A stretch of 64,000 nucleotides of DNA from Hygrocybe punicea (Eukaryota; Basidiomycota; Agaricomycetes; Agaricales; Hygrophoraceae). Below, piece after piece: positions 21,135-35,868 of the stretch. A model generated the notes under the pieces. The model did not search any database, was not told the DNA's origin, and worked only from the letters and a program-made list of their open reading frames with translations. Each line of letters opens with the position of its first letter. Positions within the stretch are counted from its first letter, which is position 1. Both the position numbers and the translations under genes were made by a program. The stretch is from assembly GCA_963556145.1 (NCBI GenBank), contig OY744463.1, forward strand, positions 8,122,001-8,186,000. Direction: 5' to 3'.

Positions 21135-21555
21135 GATCGCTTATGTAATGCTGTGCACTCATGTGATCGTGATGGCAAATCATGTGATAATCATGTGATT
21201 CAGTCACGTGATCCATGGTTATGTAATACAGATATCAATCATGTGAGTCATGATACACTCACGTGATGATCGCTTATGTAATGCTGTGCAATCATGTGAT
21301 CCAGAAGTCGATCATGTGATCCTGCATGCGCCAGTCATGTGATCCTGGGTGTCAGTCATGTGATCCATCATTATATAATACAGGTATCAGCCATGTAAGT
21401 CTTGATACAGTCACGTGACGATCGCTTATGTAGTGCTGTGCAGTCATGTGATCCTGGTGTCGGTCATGTGATCCTGGACGTGTGCCAGTCATGTGATTCC
21501 AGTGGCCCAGGTTCATGTGATCCCGATCCCACCACTACCGGCGAATGGTACCACA
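21135..21555. repeat. Sub-repeats inside the satellite unit (first copy)
   Basis: The block GATCGCTTATGTAATGCTGT (third copy with one change) begins at 21135, 21268 and 21420, giving sub-repeats of 133 and 152 bp and a shorter third. The first two also share a following TTATGTAATACAGATATCA block (21218 and about 21371 with changes). The 3' third of the satellite unit therefore arose by internal tandem duplication before the 1456-bp unit was amplified. Confidence 0.7.
21160..21520. promoter_or_regulatory. Cluster of 15 CAYGTGA (E-box/CDEI-like) motifs (first copy)
   Basis: CATGTGA or CACGTGA starts at 21160, 21181, 21192, 21205, 21240, 21260, 21293, 21313, 21336, 21357, 21412, 21445, 21465, 21490 and 21514, all in one orientation. 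Three are CACGTGA (21205, 21260, 21412). A degenerate CATGTAA lies at 21392. Many spacings are 20-25 bp, about two helical turns. With flanking bases most match RTCACRTG on the other strand, the consensus of Cbf1 and of yeast centromere element CDEI. It is also close to the CATGTGA core of Ino2/Ino4 sites. Binding by a bHLH factor is inference. The cluster recurs in every complete unit. Confidence 0.6.
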
Positions 21556-24500
21556 ATCCATCAGACTAATAGCTTTCCTGGGTGGCAGATGGTAGCATTC
21601 GCCGATTTGGTTTGCAGGGAAGAACCTGTGTAGCTATCGCCGAAATTGTCTCAGATTCTGAAAGCCAGGCTCCTATTCCCCGATCTGCGTGGTCAGTTTG
21701 TGCTTCCCATGGTTGGATTCCATTCGCAAGCAGTGACTATACGGGGTGCACAATCGTGGGAACAGTGGTTTGCGAGGGAGAACCGACCATGGGAATGTTA
21801 TGCAATCGACACGAACCAGGGGTTTTTGAACCCTGTGAATGCAGCCACAATGACCGCGGACGAGAAACACATACCGCATTTGGGCAAGAAAGTGATATCC
21901 AAGCAAGCGTTACAAGATAAAGCCATTACAAGGGTATAAATATGACATATGTATGAGTCACTGCAAGCGATGTCCACCGGGGGCATTCGGGGTCCAGGAT
22001 CGCGATGGCGAGGACCCTGAAAGAGGATGGTATGAGGAGGGATGGCACGAAATGTGGGTGGAGACCAAACGTGCGCAAATATTTGAAAGTTGGGTTGTCT
22101 TCTTGCTATAAAAAATGCTGTATGGTGTATTCGATGCCCGGGGACGCGATGAGATCATCCAGGAACGCTCTCGGGTGGAAACGAACGGTTACATGCACCA
22201 GCAAGCCCATTTCAACATGTTCCTGTCATTATCTATAGCCAGGATCATATTTGTGACGTTCGTGATGTTCGTGACACTCGCAGCCACCGATCGGGTGATG
22301 GTCACCACCGTTCGATGTGGTAAGCCACTGTTGCCATGGCGACCATCAGCAAATAGGCTCTATTCGTTCGCATCAGTACATACCAGTCATACCAGTCATA
22401 CTAGGCTTATGTATGATAGCCGTGCTACAAATAAGCATATGATTACCTGGTTAAACGCGATTAGGTGCTCGGCAGGTTGCTCGTCTGACAACGTCATTGC
22501 TCGGAAGGTTAGAACAGTACGATCTATATATATATACATGCATATATAGCAAGTGTATTATGCAAGACAGAAATTGAAATATATGGCCACGATCGCTTAT
22601 GTAATGCTGTGCACTCATGTGATCGTGATGGCAAATCATGTGATAATCATGTGATTCAGTCACGTGATCCATGGTTATGTAATACAGATATCAATCATGT
22701 GAGTCATGATACACTCACGTGATGATCGCTTATGTAATGCTGTGCAATCATGTGATCCAGAAGTCGATCATGTGATCCTGCATGCGCCAGTCATGTGATC
22801 CTGGGTGTCAGTCATGTGATCCATCATTATATAATACAGGTATCAGCCATGTAAGTCTTGATACAGTCACGTGACGATCGCTTATGTAGTGCTGTGCAGT
22901 CATGTGATCCTGGTGTCGGTCATGTGATCCTGGACGTGTGCCAGTCATGTGATTCCAGTGGCCCAGGTTCATGTGATCCCGATCCCACCACTACCGGCGA
23001 ATGGTACCACAATCCATCAGACTAATAGCTTTCCTGGGTGGCAGATGGTAGCATTCGCCGATTTGGTTTGCAGGGAAGAACCTGTGTAGCTATCGCCGAA
23101 ATTGTCTCAGATTCTGAAAGCCAGGCTCCTATTCCCCGATCTGCGTGGTCAGTTTGTGCTTCCCATGGTTGGATTCCATTCGCAAGCAGTGACTATACGG
23201 GGTGCACAATCGTGGGAACAGTGGTTTGCGAGGGAGAACCGACCATGGGAATGTTATGCAATCGACACGAACCAGGGGTTTTTGAACCCTGTGAATGCAG
23301 CCACAATGACCGCGGACGAGAAACACATACCGCATTTGGGCAAGAAAGTGATATCCAAGCAAGCGTTACAAGATAAAGCCATTACAAGGGTATAAATATG
23401 ACATATGTATGAGTCACTGCAAGCGATGTCCACCGGGGGCATTCGGGGTCCAGGATCGCGATGGCGAGGACCCTGAAAGAGGATGGTATGAGGAGGGATG
23501 GCACGAAATGTGGGTGGAGACCAAACGTGCGCAAATATTTGAAAGTTGGGTTGTCTTCTTGCTATAAAAAATGCTGTATGGTGTATTCGATGCCCGGGGA
23601 CGCGATGAGATCATCCAGGAACGCTCTCGGGTGGAAACGAACGGTTACATGCACCAGCAAGCCCATTTCAACATGTTCCTGTCATTATCTATAGCCAGGA
23701 TCATATTTGTGACGTTCGTGATGTTCGTGACACTCGCAGCCACCGATCGGGTGATGGTCACCACCGTTCGATGTGGTAAGCCACTGTTGCCATGGCGACC
23801 ATCAGCAAATAGGCTCTATTCGTTCGCATCAGTACATACCAGTCATACCAGTCATACTAGGCTTATGTATGATAGCCGTGCTACAAATAAGCATATGATT
23901 ACCTGGTTAAACGCGATTAGGTGCTCGGCAGGTTGCTCGTCTGACAACGTCATTGCTCGGAAGGTTAGAACAGTACGATCTATATATATATACATGCATA
24001 TATAGCAAGTGTATTATGCAAGACAGAAATTGAAATATATGGCCACGATCGCTTATGTAATGCTGTGCACTCATGTGATCGTGATGGCAAATCATGTGAT
24101 AATCATGTGATTCAGTCACGTGATCCATGGTTATGTAATACAGATATCAATCATGTGAGTCATGATACACTCACGTGATGATCGCTTATGTAATGCTGTG
24201 CAATCATGTGATCCAGAAGTCGATCATGTGATCCTGCATGCGCCAGTCATGTGATCCTGGGTGTCAGTCATGTGATCCATCATTATATAATACAGGTATC
24301 AGCCATGTAAGTCTTGATACAGTCACGTGACGATCGCTTATGTAGTGCTGTGCAGTCATGTGATCCTGGTGTCGGTCATGTGATCCTGGACGTGTGCCAG
24401 TCATGTGATTCCAGTGGCCCAGGTTCATGTGATCCCGATCCCACCACTACCGGCGAATGGTACCACAATCCATCAGACTAATAGCTTTCCTGGGTGGCAG

Positions 24501-27500
24501 ATGGTAGCATTCGCCGATTTGGTTTGCAGGGAAGAACCTGTGTAGCTATCGCCGAAATTGTCTCAGATTCTGAAAGCCAGGCTCCTATTCCCCGATCTGC
24601 GTGGTCAGTTTGTGCTTCCCATGGTTGGATTCCATTCGCAAGCAGTGACTATACGGGGTGCACAATCGTGGGAACAGTGGTTTGCGAGGGAGAACCGACC
24701 ATGGGAATGTTATGCAATCGACACGAACCAGGGGTTTTTGAACCCTGTGAATGCAGCCACAATGACCGCGGACGAGAAACACATACCGCATTTGGGCAAG
24801 AAAGTGATATCCAAGCAAGCGTTACAAGATAAAGCCATTACAAGGGTATAAATATGACATATGTATGAGTCACTGCAAGCGATGTCCACCGGGGGCATTC
24901 GGGGTCCAGGATCGCGATGGCGAGGACCCTGAAAGAGGATGGTATGAGGAGGGATGGCACGAAATGTGGGTGGAGACCAAACGTGCGCAAATATTTGAAA
25001 GTTGGGTTGTCTTCTTGCTATAAAAAATGCTGTATGGTGTATTCGATGCCCGGGGACGCGATGAGATCATCCAGGAACGCTCTCGGGTGGAAACGAACGG
25101 TTACATGCACCAGCAAGCCCATTTCAACATGTTCCTGTCATTATCTATAGCCAGGATCATATTTGTGACGTTCGTGATGTTCGTGACACTCGCAGCCACC
25201 GATCGGGTGATGGTCACCACCGTTCGATGTGGTAAGCCACTGTTGCCATGGCGACCATCAGCAAATAGGCTCTATTCGTTCGCATCAGTACATACCAGTC
25301 ATACCAGTCATACTAGGCTTATGTATGATAGCCGTGCTACAAATAAGCATATGATTACCTGGTTAAACGCGATTAGGTGCTCGGCAGGTTGCTCGTCTGA
25401 CAACGTCATTGCTCGGAAGGTTAGAACAGTACGATCTATATATATATACATGCATATATAGCAAGTGTATTATGCAAGACAGAAATTGAAATATATGGCC
25501 ACGATCGCTTATGTAATGCTGTGCACTCATGTGATCGTGATGGCAAATCATGTGATAATCATGTGATTCAGTCACGTGATCCATGGTTATGTAATACAGA
25601 TATCAATCATGTGAGTCATGATACACTCACGTGATGATCGCTTATGTAATGCTGTGCAATCATGTGATCCAGAAGTCGATCATGTGATCCTGCATGCGCC
25701 AGTCATGTGATCCTGGGTGTCAGTCATGTGATCCATCATTATATAATACAGGTATCAGCCATGTAAGTCTTGATACAGTCACGTGACGATCGCTTATGTA
25801 GTGCTGTGCAGTCATGTGATCCTGGTGTCGGTCATGTGATCCTGGACGTGTGCCAGTCATGTGATTCCAGTGGCCCAGGTTCATGTGATCCCGATCCCAC
25901 CACTACCGGCGAATGGTACCACAATCCATCAGACTAATAGCTTTCCTGGGTGGCAGATGGTAGCATTCGCCGATTTGGTTTGCAGGGAAGAACCTGTGTA
26001 GCTATCGCCGAAATTGTCTCAGATTCTGAAAGCCAGGCTCCTATTCCCCGATCTGCGTGGTCAGTTTGTGCTTCCCATGGTTGGATTCCATTCGCAAGCA
26101 GTGACTATACGGGGTGCACAATCGTGGGAACAGTGGTTTGCGAGGGAGAACCGACCATGGGAATGTTATGCAATCGACACGAACCAGGGGTTTTTGAACC
26201 CTGTGAATGCAGCCACAATGACCGCGGACGAGAAACACATACCGCATTTGGGCAAGAAAGTGATATCCAAGCAAGCGTTACAAGATAAAGCCATTACAAG
26301 GGTATAAATATGACATATGTATGAGTCACTGCAAGCGATGTCCACCGGGGGCATTCGGGGTCCAGGATCGCGATGGCGAGGACCCTGAAAGAGGATGGTA
26401 TGAGGAGGGATGGCACGAAATGTGGGTGGAGACCAAACGTGCGCAAATATTTGAAAGTTGGGTTGTCTTCTTGCTATAAAAAATGCTGTATGGTGTATTC
26501 GATGCCCGGGGACGCGATGAGATCATCCAGGAACGCTCTCGGGTGGAAACGAACGGTTACATGCACCAGCAAGCCCATTTCAACATGTTCCTGTCATTAT
26601 CTATAGCCAGGATCATATTTGTGACGTTCGTGATGTTCGTGACACTCGCAGCCACCGATCGGGTGATGGTCACCACCGTTCGATGTGGTAAGCCACTGTT
26701 GCCATGGCGACCATCAGCAAATAGGCTCTATTCGTTCGCATCAGTACATACCAGTCATACCAGTCATACTAGGCTTATGTATGATAGCCGTGCTACAAAT
26801 AAGCATATGATTACCTGGTTAAACGCGATTAGGTGCTCGGCAGGTTGCTCGTCTGACAACGTCATTGCTCGGAAGGTTAGAACAGTACGATCTATATATA
26901 TATACATGCATATATAGCAAGTGTATTATGCAAGACAGAAATTGAAATATATGGCCACGATCGCTTATGTAATGCTGTGCACTCATGTGATCGTGATGGC
27001 AAATCATGTGATAATCATGTGATTCAGTCACGTGATCCATGGTTATGTAATACAGATATCAATCATGTGAGTCATGATACACTCACGTGATGATCGCTTA
27101 TGTAATGCTGTGCAATCATGTGATCCAGAAGTCGATCATGTGATCCTGCATGCGCCAGTCATGTGATCCTGGGTGTCAGTCATGTGATCCATCATTATAT
27201 AATACAGGTATCAGCCATGTAAGTCTTGATACAGTCACGTGACGATCGCTTATGTAGTGCTGTGCAGTCATGTGATCCTGGTGTCGGTCATGTGATCCTG
27301 GACGTGTGCCAGTCATGTGATTCCAGTGGCCCAGGTTCATGTGATCCCGATCCCACCACTACCGGCGAATGGTACCACAATCCATCAGACTAATAGCTTT
27401 CCTGGGTGGCAGATGGTAGCATTCGCCGATTTGGTTTGCAGGGAAGAACCTGTGTAGCTATCGCCGAAATTGTCTCAGATTCTGAAAGCCAGGCTCCTAT

Positions 27501-30500
27501 TCCCCGATCTGCGTGGTCAGTTTGTGCTTCCCATGGTTGGATTCCATTCGCAAGCAGTGACTATACGGGGTGCACAATCGTGGGAACAGTGGTTTGCGAG
27601 GGAGAACCGACCATGGGAATGTTATGCAATCGACACGAACCAGGGGTTTTTGAACCCTGTGAATGCAGCCACAATGACCGCGGACGAGAAACACATACCG
27701 CATTTGGGCAAGAAAGTGATATCCAAGCAAGCGTTACAAGATAAAGCCATTACAAGGGTATAAATATGACATATGTATGAGTCACTGCAAGCGATGTCCA
27801 CCGGGGGCATTCGGGGTCCAGGATCGCGATGGCGAGGACCCTGAAAGAGGATGGTATGAGGAGGGATGGCACGAAATGTGGGTGGAGACCAAACGTGCGC
27901 AAATATTTGAAAGTTGGGTTGTCTTCTTGCTATAAAAAATGCTGTATGGTGTATTCGATGCCCGGGGACGCGATGAGATCATCCAGGAACGCTCTCGGGT
28001 GGAAACGAACGGTTACATGCACCAGCAAGCCCATTTCAACATGTTCCTGTCATTATCTATAGCCAGGATCATATTTGTGACGTTCGTGATGTTCGTGACA
28101 CTCGCAGCCACCGATCGGGTGATGGTCACCACCGTTCGATGTGGTAAGCCACTGTTGCCATGGCGACCATCAGCAAATAGGCTCTATTCGTTCGCATCAG
28201 TACATACCAGTCATACCAGTCATACTAGGCTTATGTATGATAGCCGTGCTACAAATAAGCATATGATTACCTGGTTAAACGCGATTAGGTGCTCGGCAGG
28301 TTGCTCGTCTGACAACGTCATTGCTCGGAAGGTTAGAACAGTACGATCTATATATATATACATGCATATATAGCAAGTGTATTATGCAAGACAGAAATTG
28401 AAATATATGGCCACGATCGCTTATGTAATGCTGTGCACTCATGTGATCGTGATGGCAAATCATGTGATAATCATGTGATTCAGTCACGTGATCCATGGTT
28501 ATGTAATACAGATATCAATCATGTGAGTCATGATACACTCACGTGATGATCGCTTATGTAATGCTGTGCAATCATGTGATCCAGAAGTCGATCATGTGAT
28601 CCTGCATGCGCCAGTCATGTGATCCTGGGTGTCAGTCATGTGATCCATCATTATATAATACAGGTATCAGCCATGTAAGTCTTGATACAGTCACGTGACG
28701 ATCGCTTATGTAGTGCTGTGCAGTCATGTGATCCTGGTGTCGGTCATGTGATCCTGGACGTGTGCCAGTCATGTGATTCCAGTGGCCCAGGTTCATGTGA
28801 TCCCGATCCCACCACTACCGGCGAATGGTACCACAATCCATCAGACTAATAGCTTTCCTGGGTGGCAGATGGTAGCATTCGCCGATTTGGTTTGCAGGGA
28901 AGAACCTGTGTAGCTATCGCCGAAATTGTCTCAGATTCTGAAAGCCAGGCTCCTATTCCCCGATCTGCGTGGTCAGTTTGTGCTTCCCATGGTTGGATTC
29001 CATTCGCAAGCAGTGACTATACGGGGTGCACAATCGTGGGAACAGTGGTTTGCGAGGGAGAACCGACCATGGGAATGTTATGCAATCGACACGAACCAGG
29101 GGTTTTTGAACCCTGTGAATGCAGCCACAATGACCGCGGACGAGAAACACATACCGCATTTGGGCAAGAAAGTGATATCCAAGCAAGCGTTACAAGATAA
29201 AGCCATTACAAGGGTATAAATATGACATATGTATGAGTCACTGCAAGCGATGTCCACCGGGGGCATTCGGGGTCCAGGATCGCGATGGCGAGGACCCTGA
29301 AAGAGGATGGTATGAGGAGGGATGGCACGAAATGTGGGTGGAGACCAAACGTGCGCAAATATTTGAAAGTTGGGTTGTCTTCTTGCTATAAAAAATGCTG
29401 TATGGTGTATTCGATGCCCGGGGACGCGATGAGATCATCCAGGAACGCTCTCGGGTGGAAACGAACGGTTACATGCACCAGCAAGCCCATTTCAACATGT
29501 TCCTGTCATTATCTATAGCCAGGATCATATTTGTGACGTTCGTGATGTTCGTGACACTCGCAGCCACCGATCGGGTGATGGTCACCACCGTTCGATGTGG
29601 TAAGCCACTGTTGCCATGGCGACCATCAGCAAATAGGCTCTATTCGTTCGCATCAGTACATACCAGTCATACCAGTCATACTAGGCTTATGTATGATAGC
29701 CGTGCTACAAATAAGCATATGATTACCTGGTTAAACGCGATTAGGTGCTCGGCAGGTTGCTCGTCTGACAACGTCATTGCTCGGAAGGTTAGAACAGTAC
29801 GATCTATATATATATACATGCATATATAGCAAGTGTATTATGCAAGACAGAAATTGAAATATATGGCCACGATCGCTTATGTAATGCTGTGCACTCATGT
29901 GATCGTGATGGCAAATCATGTGATAATCATGTGATTCAGTCACGTGATCCATGGTTATGTAATACAGATATCAATCATGTGAGTCATGATACACTCACGT
30001 GATGATCGCTTATGTAATGCTGTGCAATCATGTGATCCAGAAGTCGATCATGTGATCCTGCATGCGCCAGTCATGTGATCCTGGGTGTCAGTCATGTGAT
30101 CCATCATTATATAATACAGGTATCAGCCATGTAAGTCTTGATACAGTCACGTGACGATCGCTTATGTAGTGCTGTGCAGTCATGTGATCCTGGTGTCGGT
30201 CATGTGATCCTGGACGTGTGCCAGTCATGTGATTCCAGTGGCCCAGGTTCATGTGATCCCGATCCCACCACTACCGGCGAATGGTACCACAATCCATCAG
30301 ACTAATAGCTTTCCTGGGTGGCAGATGGTAGCATTCGCCGATTTGGTTTGCAGGGAAGAACCTGTGTAGCTATCGCCGAAATTGTCTCAGATTCTGAAAG
30401 CCAGGCTCCTATTCCCCGATCTGCGTGGTCAGTTTGTGCTTCCCATGGTTGGATTCCATTCGCAAGCAGTGACTATACGGGGTGCACAATCGTGGGAACA

Positions 30501-33500
30501 GTGGTTTGCGAGGGAGAACCGACCATGGGAATGTTATGCAATCGACACGAACCAGGGGTTTTTGAACCCTGTGAATGCAGCCACAATGACCGCGGACGAG
30601 AAACACATACCGCATTTGGGCAAGAAAGTGATATCCAAGCAAGCGTTACAAGATAAAGCCATTACAAGGGTATAAATATGACATATGTATGAGTCACTGC
30701 AAGCGATGTCCACCGGGGGCATTCGGGGTCCAGGATCGCGATGGCGAGGACCCTGAAAGAGGATGGTATGAGGAGGGATGGCACGAAATGTGGGTGGAGA
30801 CCAAACGTGCGCAAATATTTGAAAGTTGGGTTGTCTTCTTGCTATAAAAAATGCTGTATGGTGTATTCGATGCCCGGGGACGCGATGAGATCATCCAGGA
30901 ACGCTCTCGGGTGGAAACGAACGGTTACATGCACCAGCAAGCCCATTTCAACATGTTCCTGTCATTATCTATAGCCAGGATCATATTTGTGACGTTCGTG
31001 ATGTTCGTGACACTCGCAGCCACCGATCGGGTGATGGTCACCACCGTTCGATGTGGTAAGCCACTGTTGCCATGGCGACCATCAGCAAATAGGCTCTATT
31101 CGTTCGCATCAGTACATACCAGTCATACCAGTCATACTAGGCTTATGTATGATAGCCGTGCTACAAATAAGCATATGATTACCTGGTTAAACGCGATTAG
31201 GTGCTCGGCAGGTTGCTCGTCTGACAACGTCATTGCTCGGAAGGTTAGAACAGTACGATCTATATATATATACATGCATATATAGCAAGTGTATTATGCA
31301 AGACAGAAATTGAAATATATGGCCACGATCGCTTATGTAATGCTGTGCACTCATGTGATCGTGATGGCAAATCATGTGATAATCATGTGATTCAGTCACG
31401 TGATCCATGGTTATGTAATACAGATATCAATCATGTGAGTCATGATACACTCACGTGATGATCGCTTATGTAATGCTGTGCAATCATGTGATCCAGAAGT
31501 CGATCATGTGATCCTGCATGCGCCAGTCATGTGATCCTGGGTGTCAGTCATGTGATCCATCATTATATAATACAGGTATCAGCCATGTAAGTCTTGATAC
31601 AGTCACGTGACGATCGCTTATGTAGTGCTGTGCAGTCATGTGATCCTGGTGTCGGTCATGTGATCCTGGACGTGTGCCAGTCATGTGATTCCAGTGGCCC
31701 AGGTTCATGTGATCCCGATCCCACCACTACCGGCGAATGGTACCACAATCCATCAGACTAATAGCTTTCCTGGGTGGCAGATGGTAGCATTCGCCGATTT
31801 GGTTTGCAGGGAAGAACCTGTGTAGCTATCGCCGAAATTGTCTCAGATTCTGAAAGCCAGGCTCCTATTCCCCGATCTGCGTGGTCAGTTTGTGCTTCCC
31901 ATGGTTGGATTCCATTCGCAAGCAGTGACTATACGGGGTGCACAATCGTGGGAACAGTGGTTTGCGAGGGAGAACCGACCATGGGAATGTTATGCAATCG
32001 ACACGAACCAGGGGTTTTTGAACCCTGTGAATGCAGCCACAATGACCGCGGACGAGAAACACATACCGCATTTGGGCAAGAAAGTGATATCCAAGCAAGC
32101 GTTACAAGATAAAGCCATTACAAGGGTATAAATATGACATATGTATGAGTCACTGCAAGCGATGTCCACCGGGGGCATTCGGGGTCCAGGATCGCGATGG
32201 CGAGGACCCTGAAAGAGGATGGTATGAGGAGGGATGGCACGAAATGTGGGTGGAGACCAAACGTGCGCAAATATTTGAAAGTTGGGTTGTCTTCTTGCTA
32301 TAAAAAATGCTGTATGGTGTATTCGATGCCCGGGGACGCGATGAGATCATCCAGGAACGCTCTCGGGTGGAAACGAACGGTTACATGCACCAGCAAGCCC
32401 ATTTCAACATGTTCCTGTCATTATCTATAGCCAGGATCATATTTGTGACGTTCGTGATGTTCGTGACACTCGCAGCCACCGATCGGGTGATGGTCACCAC
32501 CGTTCGATGTGGTAAGCCACTGTTGCCATGGCGACCATCAGCAAATAGGCTCTATTCGTTCGCATCAGTACATACCAGTCATACCAGTCATACTAGGCTT
32601 ATGTATGATAGCCGTGCTACAAATAAGCATATGATTACCTGGTTAAACGCGATTAGGTGCTCGGCAGGTTGCTCGTCTGACAACGTCATTGCTCGGAAGG
32701 TTAGAACAGTACGATCTATATATATATACATGCATATATAGCAAGTGTATTATGCAAGACAGAAATTGAAATATATGGCCACGATCGCTTATGTAATGCT
32801 GTGCACTCATGTGATCGTGATGGCAAATCATGTGATAATCATGTGATTCAGTCACGTGATCCATGGTTATGTAATACAGATATCAATCATGTGAGTCATG
32901 ATACACTCACGTGATGATCGCTTATGTAATGCTGTGCAATCATGTGATCCAGAAGTCGATCATGTGATCCTGCATGCGCCAGTCATGTGATCCTGGGTGT
33001 CAGTCATGTGATCCATCATTATATAATACAGGTATCAGCCATGTAAGTCTTGATACAGTCACGTGACGATCGCTTATGTAGTGCTGTGCAGTCATGTGAT
33101 CCTGGTGTCGGTCATGTGATCCTGGACGTGTGCCAGTCATGTGATTCCAGTGGCCCAGGTTCATGTGATCCCGATCCCACCACTACCGGCGAATGGTACC
33201 ACAATCCATCAGACTAATAGCTTTCCTGGGTGGCAGATGGTAGCATTCGCCGATTTGGTTTGCAGGGAAGAACCTGTGTAGCTATCGCCGAAATTGTCTC
33301 AGATTCTGAAAGCCAGGCTCCTATTCCCCGATCTGCGTGGTCAGTTTGTGCTTCCCATGGTTGGATTCCATTCGCAAGCAGTGACTATACGGGGTGCACA
33401 ATCGTGGGAACAGTGGTTTGCGAGGGAGAACCGACCATGGGAATGTTATGCAATCGACACGAACCAGGGGTTTTTGAACCCTGTGAATGCAGCCACAATG

Positions 33501-35668
33501 ACCGCGGACGAGAAACACATACCGCATTTGGGCAAGAAAGTGATATCCAAGCAAGCGTTACAAGATAAAGCCATTACAAGGGTATAAATATGACATATGT
33601 ATGAGTCACTGCAAGCGATGTCCACCGGGGGCATTCGGGGTCCAGGATCGCGATGGCGAGGACCCTGAAAGAGGATGGTATGAGGAGGGATGGCACGAAA
33701 TGTGGGTGGAGACCAAACGTGCGCAAATATTTGAAAGTTGGGTTGTCTTCTTGCTATAAAAAATGCTGTATGGTGTATTCGATGCCCGGGGACGCGATGA
33801 GATCATCCAGGAACGCTCTCGGGTGGAAACGAACGGTTACATGCACCAGCAAGCCCATTTCAACATGTTCCTGTCATTATCTATAGCCAGGATCATATTT
33901 GTGACGTTCGTGATGTTCGTGACACTCGCAGCCACCGATCGGGTGATGGTCACCACCGTTCGATGTGGTAAGCCACTGTTGCCATGGCGACCATCAGCAA
34001 ATAGGCTCTATTCGTTCGCATCAGTACATACCAGTCATACCAGTCATACTAGGCTTATGTATGATAGCCGTGCTACAAATAAGCATATGATTACCTGGTT
34101 AAACGCGATTAGGTGCTCGGCAGGTTGCTCGTCTGACAACGTCATTGCTCGGAAGGTTAGAACAGTACGATCTATATATATATACATGCATATATAGCAA
34201 GTGTATTATGCAAGACAGAAATTGAAATATATGGCCACGATCGCTTATGTAATGCTGTGCACTCATGTGATCGTGATGGCAAATCATGTGATAATCATGT
34301 GATTCAGTCACGTGATCCATGGTTATGTAATACAGATATCAATCATGTGAGTCATGATACACTCACGTGATGATCGCTTATGTAATGCTGTGCAATCATG
34401 TGATCCAGAAGTCGATCATGTGATCCTGCATGCGCCAGTCATGTGATCCTGGGTGTCAGTCATGTGATCCATCATTATATAATACAGGTATCAGCCATGT
34501 AAGTCTTGATACAGTCACGTGACGATCGCTTATGTAGTGCTGTGCAGTCATGTGATCCTGGTGTCGGTCATGTGATCCTGGACGTGTGCCAGTCATGTGA
34601 TTCCAGTGGCCCAGGTTCATGTGATCCCGATCCCACCACTACCGGCGAATGGTACCACAATCCATCAGACTAATAGCTTTCCTGGGTGGCAGATGGTAGC
34701 ATTCGCCGATTTGGTTTGCAGGGAAGAACCTGTGTAGCTATCGCCGAAATTGTCTCAGATTCTGAAAGCCAGGCTCCTATTCCCCGATCTGCGTGGTCAG
34801 TTTGTGCTTCCCATGGTTGGATTCCATTCGCAAGCAGTGACTATACGGGGTGCACAATCGTGGGAACAGTGGTTTGCGAGGGAGAACCGACCATGGGAAT
34901 GTTATGCAATCGACACGAACCAGGGGTTTTTGAACCCTGTGAATGCAGCCACAATGACCGCGGACGAGAAACACATACCGCATTTGGGCAAGAAAGTGAT
35001 ATCCAAGCAAGCGTTACAAGATAAAGCCATTACAAGGGTATAAATATGACATATGTATGAGTCACTGCAAGCGATGTCCACCGGGGGCATTCGGGGTCCA
35101 GGATCGCGATGGCGAGGACCCTGAAAGAGGATGGTATGAGGAGGGATGGCACGAAATGTGGGTGGAGACCAAACGTGCGCAAATATTTGAAAGTTGGGTT
35201 GTCTTCTTGCTATAAAAAAATGCTGTATGGTGTATTCGATGCCCGGGGACGCGATGAGATCATCCAGGAACGCTCTCGGGTGGAAAACGAACGGTTACAT
35301 GCACCAGCAAGCCCATTTCAACATGTTCCTGTCATTATCTATAGCCAGGATCATATTTGTGACGTTCGTGATGTTCGTGACACTCGCAGCCACCGATCGG
35401 GTGATGGTCACCACCGTTCGATGTGGTAAGCCACTGTTGCCATGGCGACCATCAGCAAATAGGCTCTATTCGTTCGCATCAGTACATACCAGTCATACCA
35501 GTCATACTAGGCTTATGTATGATAGCCGTGCTACAAATAAGCATATGATTACCTGGTTAAACGCGATTAGGTGCTCGGCAGGTTGCTCGTCTGACAAACG
35601 TCATTGCTCGGAAGGTTAGAACAGTACGATCTATATATATATATACATGCATATATAGCAAGTGTATT

Positions 35669-35868
35669 NNNNNNNNNNNNNNNNNNNNNNNNNNNNNNNN
35701 NNNNNNNNNNNNNNNNNNNNNNNNNNNNNNNNNNNNNNNNNNNNNNNNNNNNNNNNNNNNNNNNNNNNNNNNNNNNNNNNNNNNNNNNNNNNNNNNNNNN
35801 NNNNNNNNNNNNNNNNNNNNNNNNNNNNNNNNNNNNNNNNNNNNNNNNNNNNNNNNNNNNNNNNNNNN
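35669..35868. other. Assembly gap of exactly 200 N
   Basis: 200 undetermined bases. The size is a round placeholder, so the true distance is unknown. The satellite changes orientation across it. Confidence 0.99.

Larger units (their letters stand above)
20109..35668 (+). repeat. 1456-bp satellite, plus-orientation array
   Basis: Units start at 20109, 21565, 23021, 24477, 25933, 27389, 28845, 30301, 31757, 33213 and 34669, each 1456 bp after the last. There are ten full units and a last one cut after 1000 bp by the N gap. All segments I compared between the first ten units are identical. The last, partial unit carries about five extra bases: one in the A run near 35213, one near 35286, one near 35597, and one additional TA near 35640. 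These look like consensus errors at a contig end. Each unit holds a decayed coding frame followed by a motif cluster, described below for the first unit. There is no CRISPR, rDNA or transposon terminal structure. Confidence 0.97.

Noticed and set aside
20109..35668. CRISPR array or ribosomal DNA repeat
   Set aside because: The repeats are directly abutting 1456-bp units without variable spacers, and no rRNA-like sequence is present.
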